From assembly GCA_031268335.1 (NCBI GenBank), contig JAIRXG010000002.1, forward strand, positions 41,066 to 105,065: a DNA stretch of 64,000 nt, read 5' to 3'. Of the stretch, positions 28,148 through 37,502 are shown piece after piece (within the stretch, counting starts at the first letter, position 1; the number at the start of each line of letters is the position of its first letter). Below the pieces are notes generated by a model that searched no databases, was not told the DNA's origin, and worked only from the letters and a program-made list of their open reading frames with translations. The position numbers were made by a program, and so were the translations under genes. Source of the DNA: Campylobacteraceae bacterium (GTDB taxonomy: Bacteria > Campylobacterota > Campylobacteria > Campylobacterales > Campylobacteraceae).

Positions 28148-30373
28148 TTATTGTTCGAAAGTTTGAGGATTATTCAATGCGTAAGTTATCTGTCCAAGAG
28201 CGATTGAACTATCGTTTGGCGATATGGTTTTTGGTAAAAAAAGTTGTTCTTTTCCCAATAGTTCCATTGTTTTTTTTACAAGTGTTCTGTTTTGAAAAAC
28301 ACCTCCGCTAAGCACAACCTTTTTCTTGTATTTTTTGGCTATATGCGTTATTGATGCCGATAAAGTATTGATAAATTTTGAAGCGGCAAGTACGGGTTTT
28401 TCTTGTAGCATCTCCAAAAACCAATGAGCATACTCTATTTCATTATTTTCATTGATAATTATGTCGTATCTATCTTGCACGTCCTCATCATATAAAGATT
28501 CAAGAGATAATCCGCTCTCGCCATCGTAAGTTGCGGTTTTTTGTTTTAAAATGATAGCTGCTGCCGCGTCAAAAAGGCGTCCGACAGAGCAGCAAAGAGG
28601 CGCGTTTATATCTTTTTTGTAAGCTTGTTCCAAAAGATATCGCTCTTTTTTTGGAAAACTATCTAAAAATGAAGCGGCGAATGCGTTATCTTTTAGAGAG
28701 TACAAGATAGAAAAGGCTATTCTGTCTATATTTTTGATGCTGCTCTCACCGCCTAATAATTTAAACGGTTTAAACGAATAGACCCTTTTGTAAGTTTTCA
28801 AATCACATAAAAAAAACTCTCCGCCCCAAATATTTTTATCGTCTCCAAATCCCGTTCCATCCCACGCAACGCCTAATACCTCTTCATTTATCGTGTGCTC
28901 AAACATAACGGCTAAGATATGCGCATAGTGGTGTTGTACAAAGATTATGTGGATACCTTGTTTTTTTGCCCAAAGCGTAGAAGCATAATTTGGATGTTTG
29001 TCGCAGACCAGAAGCGAAGGAGTAAAATCATAAAATCTTTTAAACGTATCTATGCTTCGCTCAAACGCTTCGATACTCTCCATGTTTTCCAAATCCCCTA
29101 TATGCGAACTTATCGTGATATTTGAGTCATTAAAGATGGCAATGGCGCTTTTTTGATGCCCCCCAAGAGCCAATATTTTCTCTTTGTGCATGTAGGATGT
29201 TTTAAAAGATTTTGGCGCAATACCTCTTGATACTCTCAAAAAAATAGTATCTTTGCCTACAAGTTGCAAAACGCTGTCATCGCTAAAATTTACTATTTCT
29301 CTGTCAAAATCAACATACGCTTCTATTATCCTTCCAAGCTTTTGCTCAATCTCATGCCTGCTTGTTATTATAGGTTCACCGCTCATATTTGCGCTTGTAG
29401 CAATAATTGGTTTTTTGAGTATATCCAAAAGTAGTACATGTAAAGGCGTATATGGCAAAAAAACGCCGAGCCTGTTTGTATTTGGAGCGATACTATAGGG
29501 CAATGCACACTGTTTTTTCTTTTTGACAAGGACTATCGGACGAACTTGACTTAAAAGCGCTTCTTCTTCGTATTTTGTGGTGTCGCAATATTTTTTTATC
29601 ATTTCAAGCGAATCAAAAAGCACAGCGAACGGCTTTGTTTTGCGTCTTTTTTTATCTCTTAATTTTAAGATGGTTTGTTCATTCATAGCATCGCAAATTA
29701 TATGAAAACCGCCCATACCTTTGAGGGCAACTATTTTGCCCTCATTTATGGCTAAAGCTAATTGTTGAAGCGGATCATTTGTTGTATTGAAACCGTTCAA
29801 ATCATAAAATTTTATAGCAGGACCACAATTTTTACAACTTATGGGCTGAGCGTGGTAGCGGCGATTTGACGGATCATTGTATTCGGCTTCACATTGGGGA
29901 CACATTTTGAATTTATTCATAGAAGTATTTACCCTATCATAAGGAACGGTGTGAATGATAGAGTATCTAGGACCGCAATTTGTACAGTTTATCAGTGGAT
30001 AGCCAAAACGTCTGTTGTTTGTGTCGCTCATCTCTTTCAAGCACTCCGGACACAAAGACATATCGGGCGAAACAAGCGTATTTTTGGAGTATGAAATTTC
30101 GCTTTTTAATATCTTAAAATCTGTAAAATTTTTCAACGATATGCTATTTGCAACAATTTTATCTATGAGCGCAAGAGGAGGCGTATGATTTTCGAGTTCA
30201 AACTCAAACTCTTTTACAGCATTTTCATTGCCCTCAATTTCGGCATAAACGCCGTTAGAGCGATTATACACGAAGCCTTTCAAGTTATATTTTTGCGCAA
30301 GAGCAAAGACAAACGGGCGAAATCCCACCCCTTGCACTCTGCCCTCAATTTCATAAGCTTTGCAAATTTTCAT
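28148..30373 (-). CDS. hypF: HypF, carbamoyltransferase for NiFe hydrogenase cyanide ligands
   Basis: A 741-residue full-length HypF that uses carbamoyl phosphate and ATP to make the thiocarboxamide on HypE, the source of the CN ligands. Domains in order: acylphosphatase (EGRVQGVGFRPFVFALA, residues about 10-90), two zinc fingers (CPECLKEM..CTNCGP and CPQCEAEY..CKNCGP), a YrdC-like domain (about 195-375, with ATSANMSGEPI), and a Kae1-like domain with the metal-binding VQHHYAH and the nucleotide-binding VAWDGTGFGDD and LSGGVFQNR. It overlaps hydE by 4 bases, so it is translated as part of the hydrogenase operon. hypABCDE are not in the window. A TACATGTA octamer is at 29435. Confidence 0.96.
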   Translation of the reverse strand: MKICKAYEIEGRVQGVGFRPFVFALAQKYNLKGFVYNRSNGVYAEIEGNENAVKEFEFELENHTPPLALIDKIVANSISLKNFTDFKILKSEISYSKNTLVSPDMSLCPECLKEMSDTNNRRFGYPLINCTNCGPRYSIIHTVPYDRVNTSMNKFKMCPQCEAEYNDPSNRRYHAQPISCKNCGPAIKFYDLNGFNTTNDPLQQLALAINEGKIVALKGMGGFHIICDAMNEQTILKLRDKKRRKTKPFAVLFDSLEMIKKYCDTTKYEEEALLSQVRPIVLVKKKKQCALPYSIAPNTNRLGVFLPYTPLHVLLLDILKKPIIATSANMSGEPIITSRHEIEQKLGRIIEAYVDFDREIVNFSDDSVLQLVGKDTIFLRVSRGIAPKSFKTSYMHKEKILALGGHQKSAIAIFNDSNITISSHIGDLENMESIEAFERSIDTFKRFYDFTPSLLVCDKHPNYASTLWAKKQGIHIIFVQHHYAHILAVMFEHTINEEVLGVAWDGTGFGDDKNIWGGEFFLCDLKTYKRVYSFKPFKLLGGESSIKNIDRIAFSILYSLKDNAFAASFLDSFPKKERYLLEQAYKKDINAPLCCSVGRLFDAAAAIILKQKTATYDGESGLSLESLYDEDVQDRYDIIINENNEIEYAHWFLEMLQEKPVLAASKFINTLSASITHIAKKYKKKVVLSGGVFQNRTLVKKTMELLGKEQLFLPKTISPNDSSIALGQITYALNNPQTFEQ

Positions 30374-32022
30374 AACTCTATGGGCAACTCTTTATTGAAA
30401 TAGACTTTGTGATTTACGCTAAGATGTTTGACGCAAAGGTTTGATATGGTTTTGCTGCCAAACAAAGAACCCATAAGTAAAATATTTTCAACTTCAAATT
30501 CATCCTTCATCTTATCCGCAAAATCACTTAAAAAGTATACCAAACTCTCTGCTATTCCAAACGATAATATCTCATCGTCCGTGCCTGCTAACTTGAAACT
30601 TATCACGCTTTTTAAAAATTTGTGTGCATCTATCGATGTTTTTGCGCTATTTTCGTCTATAAGTTTATAATCAACCCTGGGTCCTTTTTGTCCGCTAAAA
30701 ATCTCAATATTTTCAAAAAGTCTCCTTTGCGCTTGACATAAGTCATCGCCAAAACCTAAAAGATAAGCCGCAATAGCCCACAAAATCGAAATATTTTTGC
30801 CTTTAAGCGATATATTTTTTGCATTTTCATAAAGTTGCGGAAAATTTTGTCTATATTTTTCTATTAATTTTCTGCCATTATCGTCGTCTTTTTCTATATT
30901 TTCAAGGATTTGACTTAAATAATCTTCAAAATCAACTTGTACAAAATCAAGAACGCCGTCTTTATCGCTATAAAGCATAATTTTATCATCGTTATTTAGA
31001 TTCAAATATATGCCGCAATTTACTTTTTCGAAAAATCCAAGTTCTTGAATGATAGCTGCAAACTGCATGTGATAATGTTTTTTTAAAACCTTAATATTTT
31101 TTAAAAGCTTTGGGGTTGTAAAAGAGGTGCCTTTTGTTATGATGTTTTGTCCGCTTTTCAAAGGACAAACCTCAAACTGCTCAATACTCTTAATCTCTTG
31201 CTCAAAATAGAGCGAAGCATTTGCCGTATCATCTTTAGCATCTAAGACGACAAATTCTACCCCTTTTTCAAACAATGCCAAAGATAAAAAGTATAAAAAC
31301 AGGTCGCTTGCAAGTTTTAATTTTATAAATCTTGGAAAATTAGGATACTGCGAACTAAAGACAAGATTTGTATGCGCTTTTACGATAGGTTTTTCGAGCG
31401 AAGCTAGTGCTGCGGCTTCCTCATCTTCTATGACAGCTATTTTATCGACAAAACTCAAATCCGAAGGCATTATCAATACATCGTCTTTGTAAATCGCATC
31501 TTTTTTTATCTTAGATATGCAAAATATGCCGTTTAGAGTTTTAAAATTTATTTTTTCACCATTTGCGATTATGTCTGCCACCATCATAAAGGCAGCTTTA
31601 AAACTGTTTTTATATTCAATACTTTTATCGTTATATGTAAAAAAAAGCGGCGGATATATATCGTGGTTTCGTCCTATTTCATTTTTCATGAACGGATTGA
31701 ATTCGTCTTTTGCCGCGTCTAAAGTCTCTTTGATAAAAGGAATATAAATCTCGCACTCTTGCACCACAATAGCTTTGTTATTGTCCCATTTGTTTGCAGC
31801 GTTTACAGAAGTGGACTTTAGAAAAATTGAGAAAGGAAGCGAATTTGACAATTTATCTGAAAAAGTTATCAATGTATCTTCATCGCTTCTTACATGTAAA
31901 AAAATTTTATATTTATCTTTTGCGATGTAATACTCTATTTTGTTTTTTTTTGCGAAATTTTGTAAAAAATTTTCTAAGAAATTATTGTTGGAAACATACT
32001 CAAATTCATAAGCTAATATCAT
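30370..32022 (-). CDS. hydE: HydE-like hydrogenase accessory protein, apparently a degenerate HypF relative
   Basis: A 550-residue protein in the position of hydE in Wolinella and Campylobacter hydrogenase operons; it is not the radical SAM HydE of FeFe-hydrogenases. Compared by eye with the neighbouring HypF, it keeps the same domain layout. An acylphosphatase-like N-terminus is present but without the VGFRPF active site. The zinc fingers are absent. The YrdC-like segment aligns at EEAAALASLEKPIV, and the Kae1-like C-terminus at LMGSLFGSKTISNL versus HypF LSGGVFQNRTLVKK. The HHYAH metal motif reads KHYHMQF and the nucleotide loop is lost. So it may be a non-catalytic HypF paralogue acting as a maturation chaperone. 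This is inference from hand alignment. It overlaps hydD and hypF by 4 bases each. A TACATGTA octamer is at 31891. Confidence 0.75.
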   Translation of the reverse strand: MILAYEFEYVSNNNFLENFLQNFAKKNKIEYYIAKDKYKIFLHVRSDEDTLITFSDKLSNSLPFSIFLKSTSVNAANKWDNNKAIVVQECEIYIPFIKETLDAAKDEFNPFMKNEIGRNHDIYPPLFFTYNDKSIEYKNSFKAAFMMVADIIANGEKINFKTLNGIFCISKIKKDAIYKDDVLIMPSDLSFVDKIAVIEDEEAAALASLEKPIVKAHTNLVFSSQYPNFPRFIKLKLASDLFLYFLSLALFEKGVEFVVLDAKDDTANASLYFEQEIKSIEQFEVCPLKSGQNIITKGTSFTTPKLLKNIKVLKKHYHMQFAAIIQELGFFEKVNCGIYLNLNNDDKIMLYSDKDGVLDFVQVDFEDYLSQILENIEKDDDNGRKLIEKYRQNFPQLYENAKNISLKGKNISILWAIAAYLLGFGDDLCQAQRRLFENIEIFSGQKGPRVDYKLIDENSAKTSIDAHKFLKSVISFKLAGTDDEILSFGIAESLVYFLSDFADKMKDEFEVENILLMGSLFGSKTISNLCVKHLSVNHKVYFNKELPIEL

Positions 32023-32564
32023 AAACCCTCATCTTGACCAAATTTATAAGCTTCGCATTGAATATCAATCTTTTCATTCATAACTTCAATTTCAAATTCA
32101 AGCTCTTTTAAGTGCCTAATTAGCACGTTTTCCATAGTTTTTGAACCTTTTATAATCTCATCGGTAAGTTTTAATGTAGTTCCTTCTACAACTTTCGGAA
32201 TAATGCCGATAATTTTGGTTTTCGGTCTGTCGCCCACTATATCCATCATGGTTAAAGTTTGCAGCATTTCAACTTCGTGCGCGCTGCCTTGCCATGAAAT
32301 ATGTTTTGGAATATCATCAAAATCAAAAAAATATACGTCGCCGAACTCCCCGCCTTCAGCGCTTATACAGTCTAATATTACAACATAATCGTATTGAACT
32401 ATTATCGGTATAAGTCTTTCTGCTAATGTGCCGCCGTCTACAAAATCCAGCGTATGAGTTGAGGAAGTAAAACAATACTTTTGTTGTATGTATCGGCATA
32501 AATGAACTCCGATACCCTCATCGGAGAACATTATATTGCCGATACCAAGAATTAGTATTTTCAT
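32019..32564 (-). CDS. hydD: Hydrogenase maturation protease HydD
   Basis: A 181-residue endopeptidase of the HybD/HyaD family that trims the C-terminus of the hydrogenase large subunit after nickel insertion. The N-terminus ILGIGNIMFSDEGIGVHL holds the nickel-ligand acid (DEG). VVILDCISAEGGEFGDVYFF supplies the second conserved acidic site, and SAHEVEML the conserved His. It sits between hydC and hydE, overlapping hydE by 4 bases, and its substrate is presumably HydB. Confidence 0.93.
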   Translation of the reverse strand: MKILILGIGNIMFSDEGIGVHLCRYIQQKYCFTSSTHTLDFVDGGTLAERLIPIIVQYDYVVILDCISAEGGEFGDVYFFDFDDIPKHISWQGSAHEVEMLQTLTMMDIVGDRPKTKIIGIIPKVVEGTTLKLTDEIIKGSKTMENVLIRHLKELEFEIEVMNEKIDIQCEAYKFGQDEGL

Positions 32565-32573
32565 AAAAAAAGA

Positions 32574-33260
32574 CTAGTGCTTTTTATTTTTAAATTTCAA
32601 ACCGCTCACAACGGCATCCAGAGCGCCTTCTTTACCCTTTATAGAGTTAAATATAACCATATATATATGCACAGGAACAAATATCAAAACTACCCACATA
32701 GCGATATGATGAATCGTTCTTACATTGGCAAGTCCGCCAAAAAGCGCTTCAAACGGACGCATGATTGGATACAGCGCACCGCCAAGTCCTTCGTGATATA
32801 CATGTACATAAAGTATCAAACCCGTTAAGCATAGCGCAACCAACACGAGATAAAAAAATGCGTAAGTTACGAATTGCAAAGGATTGTAAACCCCATGCAA
32901 TTTAGGATGCTCTCCTAAAAAAAGATAATATTTTATCTGCGCTACCCAAATTTTCGGACTTAAAACGTCTTTGGAAGAGATAATCTCCAACCTTTGCACT
33001 TTATTTTTATCAAAAAAGAATGTGTAAATTTTCAATATCGTAACCGCTATCAATAAAAATCCGAATATCTGATGCCACATTCTCATCTTTGCATGTAGAA
33101 ATAAAACGGGTTCGTTAGAGATTTTGGGAGATATAAAAACATAAGCTATATAAAATCCCGTGACGGTTAGAATTATTATTGAGACAAATCTTAACCAATG
33201 CACCCATCTTGTGCCGGAGGTATATTCTGTCTCTACCTCTCTAATAATTTCTTTAGACAT
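32574..33260 (-). CDS. hydC: NiFe hydrogenase cytochrome b subunit HydC
   Basis: A 228-residue integral membrane di-haem cytochrome b of the HyaC/HydC family. It passes electrons from the periplasmic HydA small subunit to menaquinone. Hydrophobic helices include WLRFVSIIILTVTGFYIAYV, IFGFLLIAVTILKIYTFFF, FVTYAFFYLVLVALCLTGLI and MWVVLIFVPVHIYMVIF. Likely haem-ligand His occur in RWVHWLRF, MWHQIFGF, LYVHVYHEG and VPVHIY. It lies 12 bases after hydB and 9 before hydD. Confidence 0.93.
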   Translation of the reverse strand: MSKEIIREVETEYTSGTRWVHWLRFVSIIILTVTGFYIAYVFISPKISNEPVLFLHAKMRMWHQIFGFLLIAVTILKIYTFFFDKNKVQRLEIISSKDVLSPKIWVAQIKYYLFLGEHPKLHGVYNPLQFVTYAFFYLVLVALCLTGLILYVHVYHEGLGGALYPIMRPFEALFGGLANVRTIHHIAMWVVLIFVPVHIYMVIFNSIKGKEGALDAVVSGLKFKNKKH

Positions 33261-33272
33261 AATACCCTCCTA

Positions 33273-34997
33273 TTAGCAGACAATGCTGTCTTGAGAAACT
33301 TTGTAAGAGCCAAGCTCATTGCCTTTAGTATCCATTACATGTACGGCACACGCAATACAAGGGTCGTACGAATGGATAACTCTAATAATCTCCAAAGGTT
33401 TTGACAAATCGGCTATTTTGAGACCGATTAGCGACTCTTCATAAGGTCCGCGCGCGCCGCTTGCATCTTTCGGAGACGCGTTCCATGTTGAAGGAACAAC
33501 GGCTTGATAATTTTCAATGACGCCGTTTTTAATTTTTACCCAGTGGCTTAAAGTTCCCCGCGGCACATGTCCGATGTATCTGCCTTGATACTCCGCGTTT
33601 TTGTCGATTGTATAGGTAGCGCATGTTTCTTGATCTACTTTTAAGTTGCTTATCAAGTTATTAAACGCTTCAAGCCCATTGTCTGCGACGATTTTTGCCT
33701 CTATCATACGGCATGCCGTACGTCCTAAGGTTGAAAAAACAGCAGCTACCGGAAGTCCCGTGTCGCTTAAAAATTTCTCTACCACTTTTGCAACTCTTTC
33801 GTTTCCTTTGGCATAGTTTACAACTATATTTGCCAACGGTCCTACCTGCATAGGCTGACCGTCATATCGCGGAGCTTTTATCCAAGAGTATTTGCCGTTT
33901 TCGTCTATAACTTTTGTAGAGGATAATTTGCCCTCGCCATCTATCGTATCTTCTTCTTTAAAACCGGTATAGTTCGGATTTGTTTTACCGTCATACGGAT
34001 GAAGCGGTTCGTCGTCTTTATACCAAGACCTCGTCGCCTCTTCTGTTATCTTGCTTTCGTCAACCTCATATACTTTACTTATATCACCGTTCAAAATGAT
34101 GCCGCTGTCAAACAACCAATCATTTGCGCCTAATTGGAACTCTTTGAAAGTGAAAAGGTTGGCTACTCCCATATCTCCTGTTACGCTTCTCTCTTTTGCA
34201 TAGGCTTTGCCTGCCATAACCAAATCCGGGTAATAGGCACGATTGACAAAATCGGCAATCTCTTGAAATTTAACCAAATACTCGCCAAGACGAGCGGGAT
34301 TGAGCAAGTCCATAACACATGTAACGCCGCCAACAGTCAAACTTTGAGGGTGCGGTTGTTTCGCACCAAAAATTGCCATCATTTGAGCGACTGTTCTTTG
34401 GATTTTCAAACACTCAAGATAGTGTGAAAGAGCTATCAAATTTTGTTCTGGGGTTAAGTGATAAGTTTTATGTCCCCAATAGCCGTTATTAAATGGTCCG
34501 AGGTGTCCTTTGCCCGCAAAAGCCGCTACCTTATCTTGTACAGCTTTCAATTGGTCTGCGCCTGTCGCATAAGGCGTTTGCGCATACTTAAACGCTTCGT
34601 CGCTCGCTTTTTTAGGATCTGCGCTAAGAGCTGAAACTATATCTACCCAATCAAGTCCGTGCAATTGATAAAAATGTACGGGGTGGTCGTGCAAAAAAAG
34701 CGCGCAATTCATAAGTGTTCTTGTTAAAATCGCATTTAGCGGCGGAGTGATCTTAAGCGCGTCCTCAACTGCCATAATTCCAGCTTTATAGTGTGAAAAT
34801 GTACATACGCCGCATATTCTTTGCGTAAAAAAGCCCGCATCGCGCGGATCTCTGCCTTTTAATATCTGTTCAAGTCCTCTCCAAAGTGTAGCCGATGAAT
34901 AGGCTTCGGTTACTACATTATTATCGTCAACAACTACCTCTACTCTTAAATGTCCTTCTATTCTGGTAATCGGATCTACTACTATTCTTTTACTCAT
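33273..34997 (-). CDS. hydB: NiFe hydrogenase large subunit HydB
   Basis: A 574-residue catalytic subunit of a group 1 membrane-bound uptake hydrogenase. The four nickel-ligand cysteines are visible: Cys62 and Cys65 in RICGVCTFSH, and Cys547 and Cys550 in DPCIACAVH. After His553 there is a 21-residue tail (VMDTKGNELGSYKVS..) that a maturation protease, here probably HydD, should remove. The N-terminal RIVVDPITRIEGHLRVEV is standard. It works in the periplasm after Tat export with HydA, oxidising H2. It lies 21 bases after hydA. Confidence 0.97.
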   Translation of the reverse strand: MSKRIVVDPITRIEGHLRVEVVVDDNNVVTEAYSSATLWRGLEQILKGRDPRDAGFFTQRICGVCTFSHYKAGIMAVEDALKITPPLNAILTRTLMNCALFLHDHPVHFYQLHGLDWVDIVSALSADPKKASDEAFKYAQTPYATGADQLKAVQDKVAAFAGKGHLGPFNNGYWGHKTYHLTPEQNLIALSHYLECLKIQRTVAQMMAIFGAKQPHPQSLTVGGVTCVMDLLNPARLGEYLVKFQEIADFVNRAYYPDLVMAGKAYAKERSVTGDMGVANLFTFKEFQLGANDWLFDSGIILNGDISKVYEVDESKITEEATRSWYKDDEPLHPYDGKTNPNYTGFKEEDTIDGEGKLSSTKVIDENGKYSWIKAPRYDGQPMQVGPLANIVVNYAKGNERVAKVVEKFLSDTGLPVAAVFSTLGRTACRMIEAKIVADNGLEAFNNLISNLKVDQETCATYTIDKNAEYQGRYIGHVPRGTLSHWVKIKNGVIENYQAVVPSTWNASPKDASGARGPYEESLIGLKIADLSKPLEIIRVIHSYDPCIACAVHVMDTKGNELGSYKVSQDSIVC

Positions 34998-35018
34998 TAT
35001 TAATTTCTCCCAATAGTG

Positions 35019-36167
35019 TTAAGCTCTATCTTTTTTAAGCGCTAAAATAGCAGCATGAGCCGCAATGCCAACTGCCGTAACTGTCAAAATAGCAACCCCA
35101 ATCCTATCCGCCGTTTTATCCGCGCCAACAGAATAAGGAGTGTTATACAATCTATCTCCAAGAGGTTCTTCAAAAGTTCCCATCGTATCCCAAAAATTAG
35201 GCTCGCTGCAACCTATGCAGCCATGACCGGCTTGAACAGGCCAAGATGTATGCTGATTAAATCTTTCGCGCGAACAATTATTAAATGTATAAGGTCCTTT
35301 ACATCCGACTTTATATAAACAGTAACCTTTCTTAGCACCTTCATCGCCAAATTGTTGAACAAACTCGCCTGCGTCAAAATGACCGCGTCTTTCACACAAA
35401 TCATGAATTCTAAGCCCGTAAGCCCATTTTGGACGATTATATACATCAAGCGATGGAAGCGTTCCGAAAAATATATAATGAAGTACATTTCCAACGATAT
35501 TTTTCTCGCTCGGAGGACAACCCGGTACATTGATAACCGGTTTATTTGTTATTTTGCTCAACGGTTTTGCGTTTGTAGGGTTAGGATGAGCGGCTTGAAT
35601 TCCGCCGAAACTCGAACATGTACCTATGGCAAATATAGCCGCTGCATTCGCCGCTGCATCTTCGGCATGCTCGGCACCTTTTTTACCGTGAGGTCCTACG
35701 GTTAGATAAAAATCGCTGCTTCCAGCGGGAATTCCGCCCTCAACCATAAGTATATATCTACCTTTGTATTTTTCTATGGCATTTTCGAGATTGCTTTCAG
35801 CTTGCCAGCCTGCCGCTGCCATTACCGTTTCGTGATATTCAAGAGAAATATGATCAAATATCAAACTATCGATGGTAGGCGCGTCTGTTCTTAGCAAGCT
35901 CTCGCTACAGCCCGTACACTCCGCCATATGAAGCCAAATAACCGGAAGTCTATCCGTAAGTTCGGCAGCTTTAGCCATTAAAGGTGTAAATGTTGAAGGT
36001 AACGATAGCATAGCGGTCATGCCCGCAGCCCATTTCATAAAATCACGTCTGGATATACCATGCTCTTTCATTAGCTCGTTTATAGACCTATTTTCTTTAA
36101 CTTTCGGAAGTTGCGAAAGAGTATTTAATCTTTCGGTAATATCAGAAAATATTTTGGCGTTTTCCAT
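35019..36167 (-). CDS. hydA: NiFe hydrogenase small subunit HydA with Tat signal
   Basis: A 382-residue small subunit carrying the iron-sulfur clusters. A long twin-arginine signal has SRRDFMKWAAG at about residues 39-49, with cleavage expected near residue 66 (..PLMAKA). The proximal cluster motif is CTGCSESLLR. Further Cys occur in GTCSSFGG, VPGCPPSEKN and HDLCERRGHF, and in the medial/distal region KVGCKGPYTFNNCS and GHGCIGCSEPNFWD. A C-terminal membrane helix (IGVAILTVTAVGIAAHAAIL) anchors it beside HydC. It is first in hydABCDE-hypF, with an AAGGAG ribosome-binding site. I found no confident promoter upstream. Confidence 0.97.
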   Translation of the reverse strand: MENAKIFSDITERLNTLSQLPKVKENRSINELMKEHGISRRDFMKWAAGMTAMLSLPSTFTPLMAKAAELTDRLPVIWLHMAECTGCSESLLRTDAPTIDSLIFDHISLEYHETVMAAAGWQAESNLENAIEKYKGRYILMVEGGIPAGSSDFYLTVGPHGKKGAEHAEDAAANAAAIFAIGTCSSFGGIQAAHPNPTNAKPLSKITNKPVINVPGCPPSEKNIVGNVLHYIFFGTLPSLDVYNRPKWAYGLRIHDLCERRGHFDAGEFVQQFGDEGAKKGYCLYKVGCKGPYTFNNCSRERFNQHTSWPVQAGHGCIGCSEPNFWDTMGTFEEPLGDRLYNTPYSVGADKTADRIGVAILTVTAVGIAAHAAILALKKDRA

Positions 36168-36672
36168 ACAATATGCTCCTTATTCTTAGATTTAACTTTA
36201 AGTATCTTGTGATAAAGACTAAATTAAATTTATATAACTCATACTCTTTTATTTTAGTCATCATATTAAAGCGAAATTTCTATACTTATGCTGCGTTACA
36301 TGTATGTACAATATTGAATTGAGCTTTTAAAATTTTTAAAATGTATAGATTGGAAACGCATAAATAAGATATTATTAGTCCCAAATTACCAATATTTTTA
36401 TATAAAAAAAATCTTGCTAAAAAAGTTAAAAATTATATCTAAACTACATTATATTTTAGTAATAAAATTAGCATATTTTTCATATCTAACAAAGGGTAAA
36501 ATTTCGTTGATAATTTTTTATATTTTGCCATAAAAGTACGATAAATACGGTATTTTAATTAACTCATAATTTTAATTACAAAAGCTGAAAAAACAAAAAA
36601 ATAATAATAAAATATCTACTTAAAATATTTTTAAAAAACATGCGTTATTTAATAAATTTTTTTCAAAAAAAT
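36168..36672. other. AT-rich non-coding region upstream of hydA
   Basis: About 500 very AT-rich bases between hydA and the end of the unknown 196-residue gene. It must carry the hydrogenase operon promoter, which I could not place confidently. One TACATGTA octamer is at 36297. Nothing else is recognised. Confidence 0.5.
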
Positions 36673-37263
36673 CTAAAAAATTATCTTTTCTTGCTTAAAA
36701 TATTCCTCTATTTTTTTTAGAGAAAATTCTTTATCATACATGTGAAGCTCTTGCCAAGTTTTACCTTCTAAACCTTTGGAGCAAATAAGATTTTCATTAT
36801 TAAAAAATTTTATATTAAATTTCAGACAAAGCCGCATTAAGAGATAATATTGAAAATATGTAAGCTCGTCCATTAAAAGCATTATTTTTTGATAATCTTT
36901 GTACTTTTCGTCATTTTCATCTTTCCAAATACGTTTTGCAAAATTATGTTGATATTCTATGCTTTTTTTTGGATTTAACAAAAAATCCTTGAATGATTTT
37001 TTAAATTCTTCTTTTGCGGGAACGCTTTTTATGTATGCAAGAAAAAGGTGGGCGCATATCAAGAAAAGCTCATTTGGCAGGATAATTATTTTTTTCAGTT
37101 CATCTTTAGTTTTGGCTTCCACTTCTATCTGTTCGCGCAAATATGCTATATGTCCCGTGCGCCAATTTTTATCGTCGCTTTTGGGAAGTTTTTCCCATTC
37201 TATTAAAGTTGGTCTTGGAATGTTAAATCTTTCTAGAAGCGGCTTGTAACTGACTTTTTTCAT
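36673..37263 (-). CDS. Hypothetical protein with HTH-like N-terminus
   Basis: A 196-residue cytoplasmic protein I do not recognise. The first 30 residues (KPLLERFNIPRPTLIEWEK) look like a helix-turn-helix of the kind that recognises DNA before a coiled or helical domain. The rest is predominantly helical, Lys/Glu/Leu-rich, with a Trp-rich motif (RIWKDENDEKY). It has a good AAAAGGGA ribosome-binding site and its own extended -10 promoter. It lies upstream of the hydrogenase operon on the same strand but 505 bases from hydA. A regulator of the neighbouring genes is possible but not shown. Confidence 0.7.
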   Translation of the reverse strand: MKKVSYKPLLERFNIPRPTLIEWEKLPKSDDKNWRTGHIAYLREQIEVEAKTKDELKKIIILPNELFLICAHLFLAYIKSVPAKEEFKKSFKDFLLNPKKSIEYQHNFAKRIWKDENDEKYKDYQKIMLLMDELTYFQYYLLMRLCLKFNIKFFNNENLICSKGLEGKTWQELHMYDKEFSLKKIEEYFKQEKIIF

Positions 37264-37302
37264 AATATCCCTTTTAATAAATATATTTAAAAAAACGTTA
37301 AG

Positions 37303-37308
37303 ATTATA
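37303..37308 (-). promoter_or_regulatory. Extended -10 promoter of the unknown 196-residue protein
   Basis: Minus-strand TTTTTTTGCTATAAT, an extended -10 (TGC before TATAAT) after a T-run, about 40 bases before the ATG. Confidence 0.55.
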
Positions 37309-37502
37309 GCAAAAAAATATGCTTTTTTACCTTGATAACTATGTTTTTAATTAAATTGTTATTAATACGTCTATTTTTATCTAAAAATCAATCTCATATC
37401 TTGTGCGAGATTTATTGAGTCTACAAAATCTATTATGTCGTTTTGCATTTTTGTTGATGAAATTTTGAAAATACGAACTTGCAAACTACAAGATATGTCG
37501 CA

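Noticed and set aside
30370..32022. Radical SAM HydE of FeFe-hydrogenase maturation
   Set aside because: No CxxxCxxC motif; the operon is for a NiFe enzyme, and the shared name is a coincidence.
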